Made by a program: the position numbers and the translations under genes. Shown one piece after another: positions 1-5,834 of a DNA stretch of 6,655 bases (the stretch's first letter is position 1; every line of letters starts with the position of its first letter). Below the pieces are notes generated by a model that worked only from the letters and a program-made list of their open reading frames with translations, searched no databases and was not told the DNA's origin. Origin of the DNA: Alphaproteobacteria bacterium (GTDB lineage Bacteria; Pseudomonadota; Alphaproteobacteria; Rhizobiales; Hyphomicrobiaceae); NCBI GenBank assembly GCA_024279745.1, contig JAJRRE010000439.1, positions 1 through 6,655 of the forward strand, read 5' to 3'.

Positions 1-1
1 G

Positions 2-976
2 CACCCGGTAAGCGAAGAGGATAAATGCCGCACCGGCGTGCTCATCGGCTCAGGTATTGGTGGTCTCAACGGCATTGCCGAAACCTCCCTGCTGCTGCGC
101 GATAAAGGACCACGGCGCGTAAGCCCGTTCTTTATTCCCGGCCGCCTGATCAATCTGGCATCGGGCTATGTCTCGATCAAACACGGGCTTAAGGGCCCCA
201 ACCATTCGGTCGTAAGCGCCTGTTCGACCGGCTCTCACGCCATTGGCGATGCGGCGCGGTTGGTGGCGCTGGGAGACGCTGATATTATGGTCGCAGGCGG
301 CGCCGAAAGTCCGATTTGCCGCATAGCGCTGGCCGGTTTTGGCTCAGCCCGGGCGCTGACCACACATTTCAATGACCGGCCCAAAGACGCCTCGCGCCCT
401 TACGACAAGGACCGCGACGGTTTTGTGATGGGCGAGGGCGCCGGTGTGGTTGTGCTGGAGACCCTGGAGGGCGCACAAGAGCGCGGCGCCACGATTTATG
501 CCGAAGTCATCGGTTATGGTCTGTCGGGCGACGCATATCACATTACCGCGCCAGCTGAAGACGGTGACGGCGCGTATCGCTGTATGAACGCGGCTATTAA
601 GCGCGCCGGGATATCGCCAGCCGACATCGATTACGTCAACGCCCATGGCACATCGACACCGATGGGCGATGAGATTGAACTGCGCGCGGTTGAGCGGTTA
701 TTGGAAGGCGCGTCGTCGTCCCTGGCGATGTCCTCGACCAAATCGGCAATCGGCCACTTGCTCGGCGCTGCCGGTGCCATCGAGGCAATCTTTGCAACCC
801 TGGCGATTCGCGACAATATCTGCCCACCAACGCTAAATCTGGATAATCCATCGGTGGAGACGTCGTTTGATCTTGTTCCCCATGAGGCAAAGCCGCGCAC
901 AATTGATACAGTGCTGTCCAATTCATTTGGGTTCGGCGGGACCAATGCGTCGTTGGTTCTACGTCGATTAGAGTAA
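2..976 (+). CDS. fabF: 3-oxoacyl-[acyl-carrier-protein] synthase II (FabF), 5' end outside the window
   Basis: Cytoplasmic condensing enzyme of type II fatty acid synthesis. It joins malonyl-ACP to a growing acyl-ACP with release of CO2. The reading frame is open to the left edge and reads HPVSEEDKCRTGVLIGSGIGG, so the GTG at 38 is internal and not a start. The 324 residues present carry the full Cys-His-His set: Cys74 in SACSTGSHA (codon 221-223), His215 in NAHGTSTPMGDE (644-646) and His252 in STKSAIGHLLGAAGA (755-757), with Lys247 five residues before the last His. The Cys-His-His spacing matches E. coli FabF to within one residue, so about 90 N-terminal residues are missing. The C-terminal NSFGFGGTNASLVLRR is typical and complete. 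In related genomes acpP usually lies just upstream. FabB is the only close alternative, but the glycine-rich GSGIGGL segment and the neighbours favour FabF. Confidence 0.97.
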   Translation, partial: HPVSEEDKCRTGVLIGSGIGGLNGIAETSLLLRDKGPRRVSPFFIPGRLINLASGYVSIKHGLKGPNHSVVSACSTGSHAIGDAARLVALGDADIMVAGGAESPICRIALAGFGSARALTTHFNDRPKDASRPYDKDRDGFVMGEGAGVVVLETLEGAQERGATIYAEVIGYGLSGDAYHITAPAEDGDGAYRCMNAAIKRAGISPADIDYVNAHGTSTPMGDEIELRAVERLLEGASSSLAMSSTKSAIGHLLGAAGAIEAIFATLAIRDNICPPTLNLDNPSVETSFDLVPHEAKPRTIDTVLSNSFGFGGTNASLVLRRLE

Positions 977-1006
977 TGATCAGTTGGTGGGGCAGGTGCC
1001 GCCGCC

Positions 1007-1040
1007 TTGTGGTTTGCGGGCCGGGGCGCTGGGACCACAA
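1007..1040 (+). terminator. Weak stem-loop downstream of fabF, possible 3' end
   Basis: TTGTGGT (1007-1013) can pair with ACCACAA (1034-1040) across a 20-nt G-rich loop, 30 nt after the fabF stop. No T run follows (the next bases are CTATTAG), so it is not a standard intrinsic terminator. It may protect the transcript end or mean nothing. Confidence 0.2.
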
Positions 1041-1081
1041 CTATTAGCACCATGTGTTCCACCTATTCACACCATGTGTTC
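1041..1081. repeat. Two-copy direct repeat with 22-bp period
   Basis: CTATTnnCACCATGTGTTC occurs at 1041-1059 and 1063-1081. The copies are identical except at the two n positions (AG and CA). The 12-base core CACCATGTGTTC is identical at 1048-1059 and 1070-1081. A 22-bp step is about two helical turns, so a protein could bind both copies on one face of the DNA. A regulator site or the worn end of a mobile element would both fit. Neither is shown. Confidence 0.75.
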
Positions 1082-1387
1082 ATTGTGACCAATAGTAGAC
1101 AGTTGCAATGAAACTTGCGCACGGATGGGGACGTTTCTACCCTTGCACATGCGGTTATGCTAATGAACCGCCAGCTATCGGTTCCCCCACCCCGTGTTTT
1201 CGCCATAGTGTTTTGGCTAATAAATGGTTGCCGCGATAGCTAATTCAGAACCGCTGTTTTGCGGCCATCAGAATTATGCCATGCCTCTCTGCCGCGTCGA
1301 TCGGCAGCGCAATCTGTAACGGTGAATAATGGTATTCGAATGTGGCCACGGGGCCGGTTCGAACAGCCATCGTCACTATGTTTTGAT

Positions 1388-1418
1388 AGCTGACTGCGTT
1401 ATGACAATTTTGTCAGCT
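1388..1418 (+). promoter_or_regulatory. Overlapping, mutually exclusive dyads upstream of mltG
   Basis: AGCTGAC (1388-1394) is complementary to GTCAGCT (1412-1418) with a 17-nt loop. Inside it, TGACAA (1402-1407) is complementary to TTGTCA (1410-1415) around a 2-base centre. Both use bases 1412-1415, so only one can form at a time in RNA. On DNA the inner one is a 14-bp operator-like dyad. The block ends 9 nt before the mltG Shine-Dalgarno sequence. The complementarity is visible. A regulatory role is inferred. Confidence 0.35.
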
Positions 1419-1427
1419 GAAGCGAGC

Positions 1428-1433
1428 AAGGAG
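1428..1433 (+). promoter_or_regulatory. Ribosome-binding site that fixes the mltG start
   Basis: AAGGAG lies 6 nt before ATG 1440-1442. It is the best Shine-Dalgarno match near this gene and supports 1440 over the in-frame ATG at 1329, which has no comparable site and would add 37 residues unlike the family's N-terminus. Confidence 0.85.
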
Positions 1434-1439
1434 CGGAAC

Positions 1440-2951
1440 ATGAGCGGCCGCCAGCAAGGTACAATCAGACCACGATCCATGCAGCCACCGCAAGGTTCTG
1501 GTGGCCGTGCGTCTCATCCAGGCGGCGCGCCACCCGCGCATCCTGGTTCTGAGCAGACAATGGTCCTGGGCGTTCCCAATGATCAGGTCGCGCGCGCGCG
1601 CAGCCCATCGGAAAAGTTGCAACCCAAAAGACCGCCACGCCCGCCGCGCAATCGGCGTGCCAAAGTGCAGCGCCGCCGCCTGGGCCCCTTTTGGCGCGCC
1701 GTCAATGGTTTGCTGACTTTGATGTTGCTGGTGATGGCCGGACTGGGCGCCGGGGCCATATTGCTTAAAACGAAATTCGATGAAGCGGGTCCTCTTGCGA
1801 GCAATATGATATTTCAGGTCCCGCGCGGCCGCGGTGTGAACGCCATTGCCAGCTTGCTACAAAGCAAAGGCATAGTTTCAGACAGCCGCCTGTTTGTTGC
1901 CAACGTGTATTACAAACGCGTGCAAAGCAAACTGAAAGCGGGCCGGTATAAGATCTCTGCGCGCTCCTCGATCAGTACCGTTGTTGATAAACTGGTCAAG
2001 GGGAAAGCTGTTTCCTACCGGGTTACTCTGCCTGAAGGTTTAACATCGCAGCAGATGGTTGCGCGGCTCAATCGTGCCAAACATATGAGCGGCGAAATTA
2101 CGCAAATCCCGCCGGAAGGCACATTGCTGCCCAACACCTATAGTTTTGCACCGGGCAAATCGCGCGTTGATTTCCTCAATCGGTTGCGCGCCGCGCAGCA
2201 AGTTGTTCTTGATCGGTTATGGGAGGCGCGCGATCCCGATACGCCTTTGCGTTCAAAGCAAGAAGCATTGATCCTGGCGTCGATCATTGAAAAAGAAACC
2301 GGCATTGATGGGGAGCGCGCACGTGTTGGCTCGGTCTTTATCAATCGGCTGCGTAAGGGAATGAAATTGCAGTCGGACCCAACCATCATTTACGGGCTGG
2401 TCGGCGGGCAGGGCAAACTCGGCCATCCGCTGCGCCGCAGTGAACTCAATCGCAAAACGGCCTACAACACCTACCAGATCCCCAGATTGCCACCGACACC
2501 GATTTGTAACCCCGGCGCGGCCGCCATTAAAGCAGCGCTGAACCCGGCCAAAACCAATGATCTGTATTTTGTCGCCAACGGCACCGGCGGTCATATTTTT
2601 GCCAGCACGCTGAAGGCGCATAATTTCAATGTCCGTAATTGGCGCAAAATTGAGCGGGCTATGCGGGCCAAGCAAAAACTGGCCGCGATTGCTGCTGCCA
2701 AACAAAAATCAGCTGCTGCCGCGCGCGCTGCGTCGTCTGGTGAAAACGGTGCCGGTGGGTCGGCGGTTCCTGTGCCGGTCACGTTAACACGCCCGCTAAC
2801 TCAAACCGGGGCCGGTGTTGCACCGGTGAATACCGGATCGGTCGCATCTGCAAAACCGCGGTTTAAATTGCTAAACAGAAGGGCGGCGGCAATTGGTTCG
2901 GCCGGTGGCTTTGTTCCGTTGCCCGTCCGCAAGCCCAAGAAATTCCGCTGA
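1440..2951 (+). CDS. mltG: Endolytic murein transglycosylase MltG (YceG family)
   Basis: Inner-membrane lytic transglycosylase. It cleaves within nascent glycan strands next to the synthases and so limits strand length. The 503-residue protein has a cytoplasmic Pro/Arg-rich and probably disordered stretch (1-83), one transmembrane helix (about 84-108), a LysM-like subdomain (about 120-190) and the YceG catalytic domain (about 190-405). The catalytic Glu is Glu284 in ILASIIEKETG (codon 2289-2291). Other family marks are LPNTY, QSDPTIIYGL, YNTYQIPRLPP, NPGAAAIKAALNP and the GGHIFASTLKAHN end of the domain. A tail of about 100 residues follows, first Ala/Lys/Gln-rich, then Pro/Gly/Thr-rich, ending in a basic PVRKPKKFR. 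Disordered ends of this kind make it longer than the roughly 340-residue E. coli protein, and I believe they are common in alphaproteobacteria. The start is set by AAGGAG at 1428. A separate transcript from fabF is possible given the long gap. Confidence 0.95.
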   Translation: MSGRQQGTIRPRSMQPPQGSGGRASHPGGAPPAHPGSEQTMVLGVPNDQVARARSPSEKLQPKRPPRPPRNRRAKVQRRRLGPFWRAVNGLLTLMLLVMAGLGAGAILLKTKFDEAGPLASNMIFQVPRGRGVNAIASLLQSKGIVSDSRLFVANVYYKRVQSKLKAGRYKISARSSISTVVDKLVKGKAVSYRVTLPEGLTSQQMVARLNRAKHMSGEITQIPPEGTLLPNTYSFAPGKSRVDFLNRLRAAQQVVLDRLWEARDPDTPLRSKQEALILASIIEKETGIDGERARVGSVFINRLRKGMKLQSDPTIIYGLVGGQGKLGHPLRRSELNRKTAYNTYQIPRLPPTPICNPGAAAIKAALNPAKTNDLYFVANGTGGHIFASTLKAHNFNVRNWRKIERAMRAKQKLAAIAAAKQKSAAAARAASSGENGAGGSAVPVPVTLTRPLTQTGAGVAPVNTGSVASAKPRFKLLNRRAAAIGSAGGFVPLPVRKPKKFR

Positions 2952-2959
2952 CGCAGCGG
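2945..2959 (+). terminator. GC-rich hairpin spanning the mltG stop codon
   Basis: CCGCTG (2945-2950) pairs with CAGCGG (2954-2959) around a 3-nt loop, and the TGA stop (2949-2951) lies in the arm and loop. It is stable, but no T run follows directly. The short TTTT comes about 15 nt later. It could slow exonucleases or act as a weak terminator. Confidence 0.25.
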
Positions 2960-3135
2960 CGGATGAGGTGGGGCGTTTTGTTGGCGGAGCGCAGCCCGGT
3001 AGTTGTGTTTTTGCACAGCTGTAGCGAGAATGCCAAAAGTTGGCGCTCACGCTGAGCCACATTCCGAGCGCGCATGTTCAGGCCGATTACTATCTATCTG
3101 CTTTAGTCCCAATTCAGGCGTCTGAGATGCCAATC

Positions 3136-3165
3136 TTGCCCCCGGGTCTTGCATGGCGCTATGAT
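3136..3165 (+). promoter_or_regulatory. Probable sigma-70-type promoter for yicC-gmk
   Basis: A TTGCCC -35 box (3136-3141) and a TATGAT -10 box (3160-3165, five of six consensus bases) are separated by 18 bp. Transcription would begin near 3172 and leave an untranslated leader of about 57 nt before ATG 3229. It is the clearest promoter-like pair in the window, but it is found by eye only. Confidence 0.45.
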
Positions 3166-3170
3166 AGCGC
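3156..3170. promoter_or_regulatory. Perfect 15-bp palindrome over the yicC -10 box, possible operator
   Basis: GCGCTAT (3156-3162) and ATAGCGC (3164-3170) are exact inverted copies around a single G. The palindrome covers the proposed -10 element TATGAT, where a bound dimeric repressor would block RNA polymerase. The symmetry is certain. The operator role is inferred. Confidence 0.4.
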
Positions 3171-3228
3171 GATCACAATCAAAGCAAGATGATTGCAAAA
3201 TACGCGAACAGTGTGGGCACTACAACTT

Positions 3229-4116
3229 ATGACGCTTAAATCAATGACCGGCTTTGCCAGGGCTGAAGGACGGCTGGGGAGTACCAGCTGGCAATGGGAA
3301 GTACGTTCTGTAAATGGGCGCGGTCTCGATATACGGCTGCGGTTGCCGTCTGGTTACGAAGAGCATGAAAGCGCCATTCGGAAAAAGGTGTCCACGCAGC
3401 TGGGCCGGGGAAATGTCGCTGTCAATTTACAAGTGAAGCGTGAAGAAGGGACCAGCCAGCTGCGGGTCAATGAGCAGGTCTTAAGCCAGATGCTCAGTGC
3501 TATTGAATTGATCGCAGCGCGGACAACGCTCGCAGCGCCCAGCGCAGTTGACTTGCTGACAATGAAGGGTGTGCTTGAAGCATCTGAGCAAGAGGAAAGC
3601 GATCAGACTGCAGCCGAGCGTGTTGGCGCGATCATGGTGTCCTTGCAACAGGCCATCAACGCTATTGCAGATATGCGAGCCGCGGAAGGGGCGCATCTGC
3701 ACCGAGTGATCGGCACGCAAATTGATGATATAGAAATACTGGTGGCCAAGGTCGCGGCGTCGCCTGTGCGCACTCCTGAGGCAATTCGTGACCGGCTCCG
3801 CCAAAATGTAGCTAAACTGCTGGCCGAGACTTCGGCATTGGATGAGAACCGGCTTTATCTGGAAGCGGCCTTGCTTGCGACCAAGCTTGACGTTGAAGAA
3901 GAACTGAAACGTTTGAGCGCCCATATTGCGGCGGCGCGCGAGTTGCTTTTGAGCAATGAACCGGTGGGGCGGCGCTTTGATTTCCTGGCGCAGGAATTTA
4001 ACCGCGAAGCCAATACATTATGTTCCAAATCAAATGACACGGCCATTACCCGGTCCGGCTTGGCGATGAAGGCATTGATCGATCAATTGCGTGAACAGGT
4101 GCAAAATATTGAATAA
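3229..4116 (+). CDS. yicC: Endoribonuclease YicC family protein
   Basis: YicC proteins are single-strand-specific endoribonucleases. In E. coli, YicC has been linked to decay of the small RNA RyhB together with PNPase. The 295-residue product is close to the 287 of E. coli YicC. The N-terminal YicC domain opens with MTLKSMTGFARAEG and has SVNGRGLDIRLRLP at 27-40. The C-terminal DUF1732 part carries DVEEELKRLSAH (about 221-232), the signature GRRFDFLAQEFNREANT into CSKSND (247-270) and the usual end LREQVQNIE. ATG 3229 is chosen because homologues start a few residues before SMTGFAR. TTG 3193 would add 12 unmatched residues, and ATG 3244 would trim 5. No strong Shine-Dalgarno precedes any of them. 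The gene overlaps gmk by 8 nt, a pairing seen in many bacteria. The family is certain. The exact start is less so. Confidence 0.94.
   Translation: MTLKSMTGFARAEGRLGSTSWQWEVRSVNGRGLDIRLRLPSGYEEHESAIRKKVSTQLGRGNVAVNLQVKREEGTSQLRVNEQVLSQMLSAIELIAARTTLAAPSAVDLLTMKGVLEASEQEESDQTAAERVGAIMVSLQQAINAIADMRAAEGAHLHRVIGTQIDDIEILVAKVAASPVRTPEAIRDRLRQNVAKLLAETSALDENRLYLEAALLATKLDVEEELKRLSAHIAAARELLLSNEPVGRRFDFLAQEFNREANTLCSKSNDTAITRSGLAMKALIDQLREQVQNIE
4097..4101 (+). promoter_or_regulatory. Ribosome-binding site within yicC for gmk
   Basis: AGGTG lies 7 nt before TTG 4109-4111, inside the last codons of yicC. It is the main reason for choosing the TTG as the gmk start. The alternative GTG at 4091 has no similar purine run at the right distance. 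Confidence 0.45.
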
Positions 4117-4771
4117 GCCATCCCCCAATTCCAAACTGCCAATTGCCCGCCGGGGATTGTTGTTTGTCTTGTCGTCTCCCTCGGGCGCCGGCAAGACCAC
4201 TTTGTCGAAACGTCTTTTGCAAGAAGATCGCAATCTAAACCTTTCAGTTTCCGTCACCACACGCCCACCGCGCCCTGGTGAACAAGACGGCGTTGACTAT
4301 TATTTTATCGATGAACCGTCCTATCTTGAACGGCGTGCCCGTGGTGAGCTTTTGGAATCGGCCAAGGTCTTTGGCAATTATTATGGCACACCGCGAGCTC
4401 CGGTTCTGCAAATGCTGGAGCGCGGTACAGATGTGTTGTTCGATATCGATTGGCAGGGCGCCAAACAATTGAGCCAGGCTGTCTTGCAAGATCTTGTGCG
4501 CGTTTTTATATTGCCGCCCTCGGGCGCTTCCCTTGAAGAGCGGCTCTACAAACGCAATCAAGACGCCGCCAATATAGTGGCCGGGCGAATGGCGCAGGCG
4601 GCTTCGGAAATCAGCCATTGGAATGAGTACGATTATGTCGTCGTCAATTCCGAAATAGAAGAAAGTTTGGCGACCTTGCGCAATATTCTGAATGCCGAGC
4701 GGGCCAGGCGCGAGCGCCAAACCGGGTTGCCCGACTTTGTCGATGCGATGATCGAGGATTTGAAACCATGA
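4109..4771 (+). CDS. gmk: Guanylate kinase
   Basis: Cytoplasmic nucleotide kinase: ATP + GMP gives ADP + GDP. It is essential for GTP and dGTP supply and for (p)ppGpp turnover. With the TTG start the protein has 220 residues, the usual bacterial size. The P-loop SSPSGAGKTT is at 22-31 with Lys29. The GMP-binding segment SVTTRPPRPGEQDGVDYYF is at 48-66, followed by VFGNYYGTPR, the DIDWQGAKQL Walker B region (112-121), the lid around LPPSGASLEERLYKR with GRMAQA, and YDYVVVN (174-180). There is no ATG before the P-loop. The only likely starts are TTG 4109, with AGGTG upstream, or GTG 4091, which gives 226 residues. Translation is probably coupled to yicC, whose stop lies within the first codons. 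The stop TGA forms ATGA with a downstream ATG (4768). The gene converges on rsmA. Confidence 0.96.
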   Translation: MNKPSPNSKLPIARRGLLFVLSSPSGAGKTTLSKRLLQEDRNLNLSVSVTTRPPRPGEQDGVDYYFIDEPSYLERRARGELLESAKVFGNYYGTPRAPVLQMLERGTDVLFDIDWQGAKQLSQAVLQDLVRVFILPPSGASLEERLYKRNQDAANIVAGRMAQAASEISHWNEYDYVVVNSEIEESLATLRNILNAERARRERQTGLPDFVDAMIEDLKP

Positions 4772-4813
4772 TCAACTGGCAACGCAGCGGTGATCTAGGA
4801 TGGATACTCATGC

Positions 4814-4831
4814 ACGGCTACAGTCAGCCGT
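4814..4831. terminator. Short hairpin between convergent gmk and rsmA
   Basis: ACGGCT (4814-4819) pairs with AGCCGT (4826-4831) around a 6-nt loop, in the only space between the two convergent genes. The rsmA stop codon (4824-4826 on the - strand) sits in the loop and arm. Neither strand has a T run after it, so it is at best a weak two-way terminator. No better candidate exists in the 52-nt gap. Confidence 0.25.
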
Positions 4832-5834
4832 CATAAGCCACGGCCAAAGACACAAAATCTTCAACGCTGAGCGTTTCGGCGCGTGCTGTGGGATCAATGC
4901 CGGCTTTTTGCAACAGCAACTCGGGCATCGGTGTCAATTGTTTCAAACTGGTGCGTAGCATTTTGCGTCGTTGCCCGAATGCGGCGGCTGTCACCGCGCC
5001 CAAAATTTCGCCCTTGCAACGATGCGCTGGGGGCAAGGCGCGAGGCATGAATTCAACAACCGCAGAGGATACTTTGGGTGCCGGCGTAAAAGCCTCAGGC
5101 GGCAGCGTCATGGCAATGCGCGGCGATGAGCGCCATTGGGAAATTACTGCAAGTCGGCCATAGGCTTTGCAATTCGGCTTTGCGACAATGCGTTCGGCGA
5201 CTTCTTTTTGAAACATCAGCACCATTTTATCATACCAGGGCGGCCAGGCGTCGGTGCTTAACCAACCGATCAGAAGTTTGGTCGCGATCCCATAAGGCAG
5301 GTTGGCACAAATGATCGGTTTGTTCGCCTCGGCCGATACGGTCTGCTCGCCCGGTGCGCGCGGCAGTTGCGCAATTAATTGCGGCCAGTTGGCTTGCAAT
5401 GCATCCATGTTGTGAACGCTCAGCTGTCCTGGGCAAGCCAGTGCAATTTCTTTAATTGCCGGCAAGACCCGCTCGTCGCGTTCAATGGTAATCACATGGG
5501 CGGCACCTTCGAGCAACAAGCCGCGTGTCAGACCGCCAGGTCCCGGTCCAATTTCCACGACCGTCCGCCCTTCCAATGGGCCTGCTATGCGGGCAATGGC
5601 ACTGGTCAGATTGAGGTCCAGAATAAAGTTTTGGCCAAGACTTTTTTTGGCGCGCAGTCCATGCCGGCGGATCACATCGCGCAATGGCGGCAAGGCGCGC
5701 AGGAGGCTTAGGGGCGAGGCCGGGGCCAAGTTCGGGGCCAGATTCGGGGAGTGGTTCGGGGGGAGGTTTTGGGCCGGGTTTTCAGCAGTCCGGCTCGGGG
5801 GAATGGCGGTAGTGGAATGCTTGGGATCACACAT
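4824..5834 (-). CDS. rsmA: 16S rRNA (adenine(1518)-N(6)/adenine(1519)-N(6))-dimethyltransferase RsmA (KsgA)
   Basis: SAM-dependent enzyme that dimethylates A1518 and A1519 in helix 45 of 16S rRNA during late 30S assembly. Its loss gives kasugamycin resistance. Motifs in the 336-residue product: KKSLGQNFILD (SLGQNF at 65-70), SAM motif I VVEIGPGPGG (94-101), Glu118 in ITIERDE for the ribose, Asp144 in NMDA, catalytic NLPY (178-181), the VLMFQKEVAERI helix (205-216), FTPAPKVSSAVV (249-260) and FGQRRKMLRTSLK (286-298). ATG 5834 overlaps the pdxA stop by 8 nt (ATGTGTGA) with no clear Shine-Dalgarno, which suggests coupling. Earlier in-frame starts at 5867 and 5924 would run deep into pdxA. Usual members have about 260-290 residues and begin near LPPLRDVIRRHGL. 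Here about 45 extra Pro/Asn/Ala-rich residues precede that point and are partly coded by a 12-bp tandem repeat. Confidence 0.95.
   Translation of the reverse strand: MCDPKHSTTAIPPSRTAENPAQNLPPNHSPNLAPNLAPASPLSLLRALPPLRDVIRRHGLRAKKSLGQNFILDLNLTSAIARIAGPLEGRTVVEIGPGPGGLTRGLLLEGAAHVITIERDERVLPAIKEIALACPGQLSVHNMDALQANWPQLIAQLPRAPGEQTVSAEANKPIICANLPYGIATKLLIGWLSTDAWPPWYDKMVLMFQKEVAERIVAKPNCKAYGRLAVISQWRSSPRIAMTLPPEAFTPAPKVSSAVVEFMPRALPPAHRCKGEILGAVTAAAFGQRRKMLRTSLKQLTPMPELLLQKAGIDPTARAETLSVEDFVSLAVAYDG
5716..5787. repeat. 12-bp tandem repeat (about six degenerate copies) inside the rsmA 5' end
   Basis: Reading the + strand in steps of 12 from 5716 gives six related units. The middle ones are AAGTTCGGGGCC (5728-5739), AGATTCGGGGAG (5740-5751) and TGGTTCGGGGGG (5752-5763). 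The outer units are more worn. On the coding strand each unit is four codons, giving AENP-AQNL-PPNH-SPNL-APNL-APAS. Period 12 keeps the frame, so copy number could change without breaking rsmA. Confidence 0.8.

Larger units (their letters stand above)
977..1439. other. 463-nt intergenic region between fabF and mltG
   Basis: This gap is unusually long for two genes that often lie close together. I see no convincing gene in it. The two small + strand frames (1052-1111, 19 codons; 1108-1239, 43 codons) lack a ribosome-binding site and resemble nothing I know. It does hold repeats and dyads: a stem at 1007-1013/1034-1040, a direct repeat with 22-bp period at 1041-1081, GAACCG/CGGTTC at 1165-1170/1179-1184, an 8-bp inverted pair AGCTATCG/CGATAGCT at 1173-1180/1234-1241, CTGCCG/CGGCAG at 1289-1294/1302-1307, GTTCGAAC at 1357-1364, and two overlapping dyads just before mltG. 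No -35/-10 pair with good spacing could be picked out, so the mltG promoter is not located. Confidence 0.7.
2952..3228. other. 277-nt intergenic region between mltG and yicC
   Basis: I see no supported gene here. Short hairpins occur at 3004-3017 (TGTG/CACA), 3032-3044 (GCCAA/TTGGC) and 3045-3057 (GCTC/GAGC). The right part holds the likely yicC-gmk promoter and its palindrome. The stretch is long enough for a small RNA, but nothing shows one. Confidence 0.6.

Noticed and set aside
631..1062. 143-codon open frame on the - strand over the fabF 3' end
   Set aside because: It is a mirror of fabF codon structure, low in complexity, with no recognisable domain. The + strand FabF with its full catalytic set is certain.
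1108..1239. 43-codon + strand frame in the fabF-mltG gap (MKLAHGWGRFYPCTCGYANE...)
   Set aside because: It has no Shine-Dalgarno sequence before the ATG, no known similarity, and a length expected by chance in a 463-nt gap.
1357..1364. GTTCGAAC palindrome as an alphaproteobacterial LexA box
   Set aside because: The alphaproteobacterial SOS box needs GTTC or GAAC half-sites in direct orientation 7 nt apart. This is an 8-bp inverted repeat without that spacing.
1329..1439. 37-residue N-terminal extension of MltG from ATG 1329
   Set aside because: The strong AAGGAG at 1428 with ideal spacing marks ATG 1440, and the extra residues do not look like an MltG N-terminus.
2253..2705. 150-codon - strand frame within mltG
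   Set aside because: It lies wholly inside a well-supported gene with catalytic motifs and has no family resemblance.
3481..3924. 147-codon - strand frame within yicC
   Set aside because: It is a shadow of yicC, Cys- and Arg-rich without motif order.
4244..4720. 158-codon - strand frame within gmk
   Set aside because: It is a shadow of the gmk coding strand with no domain recognised.
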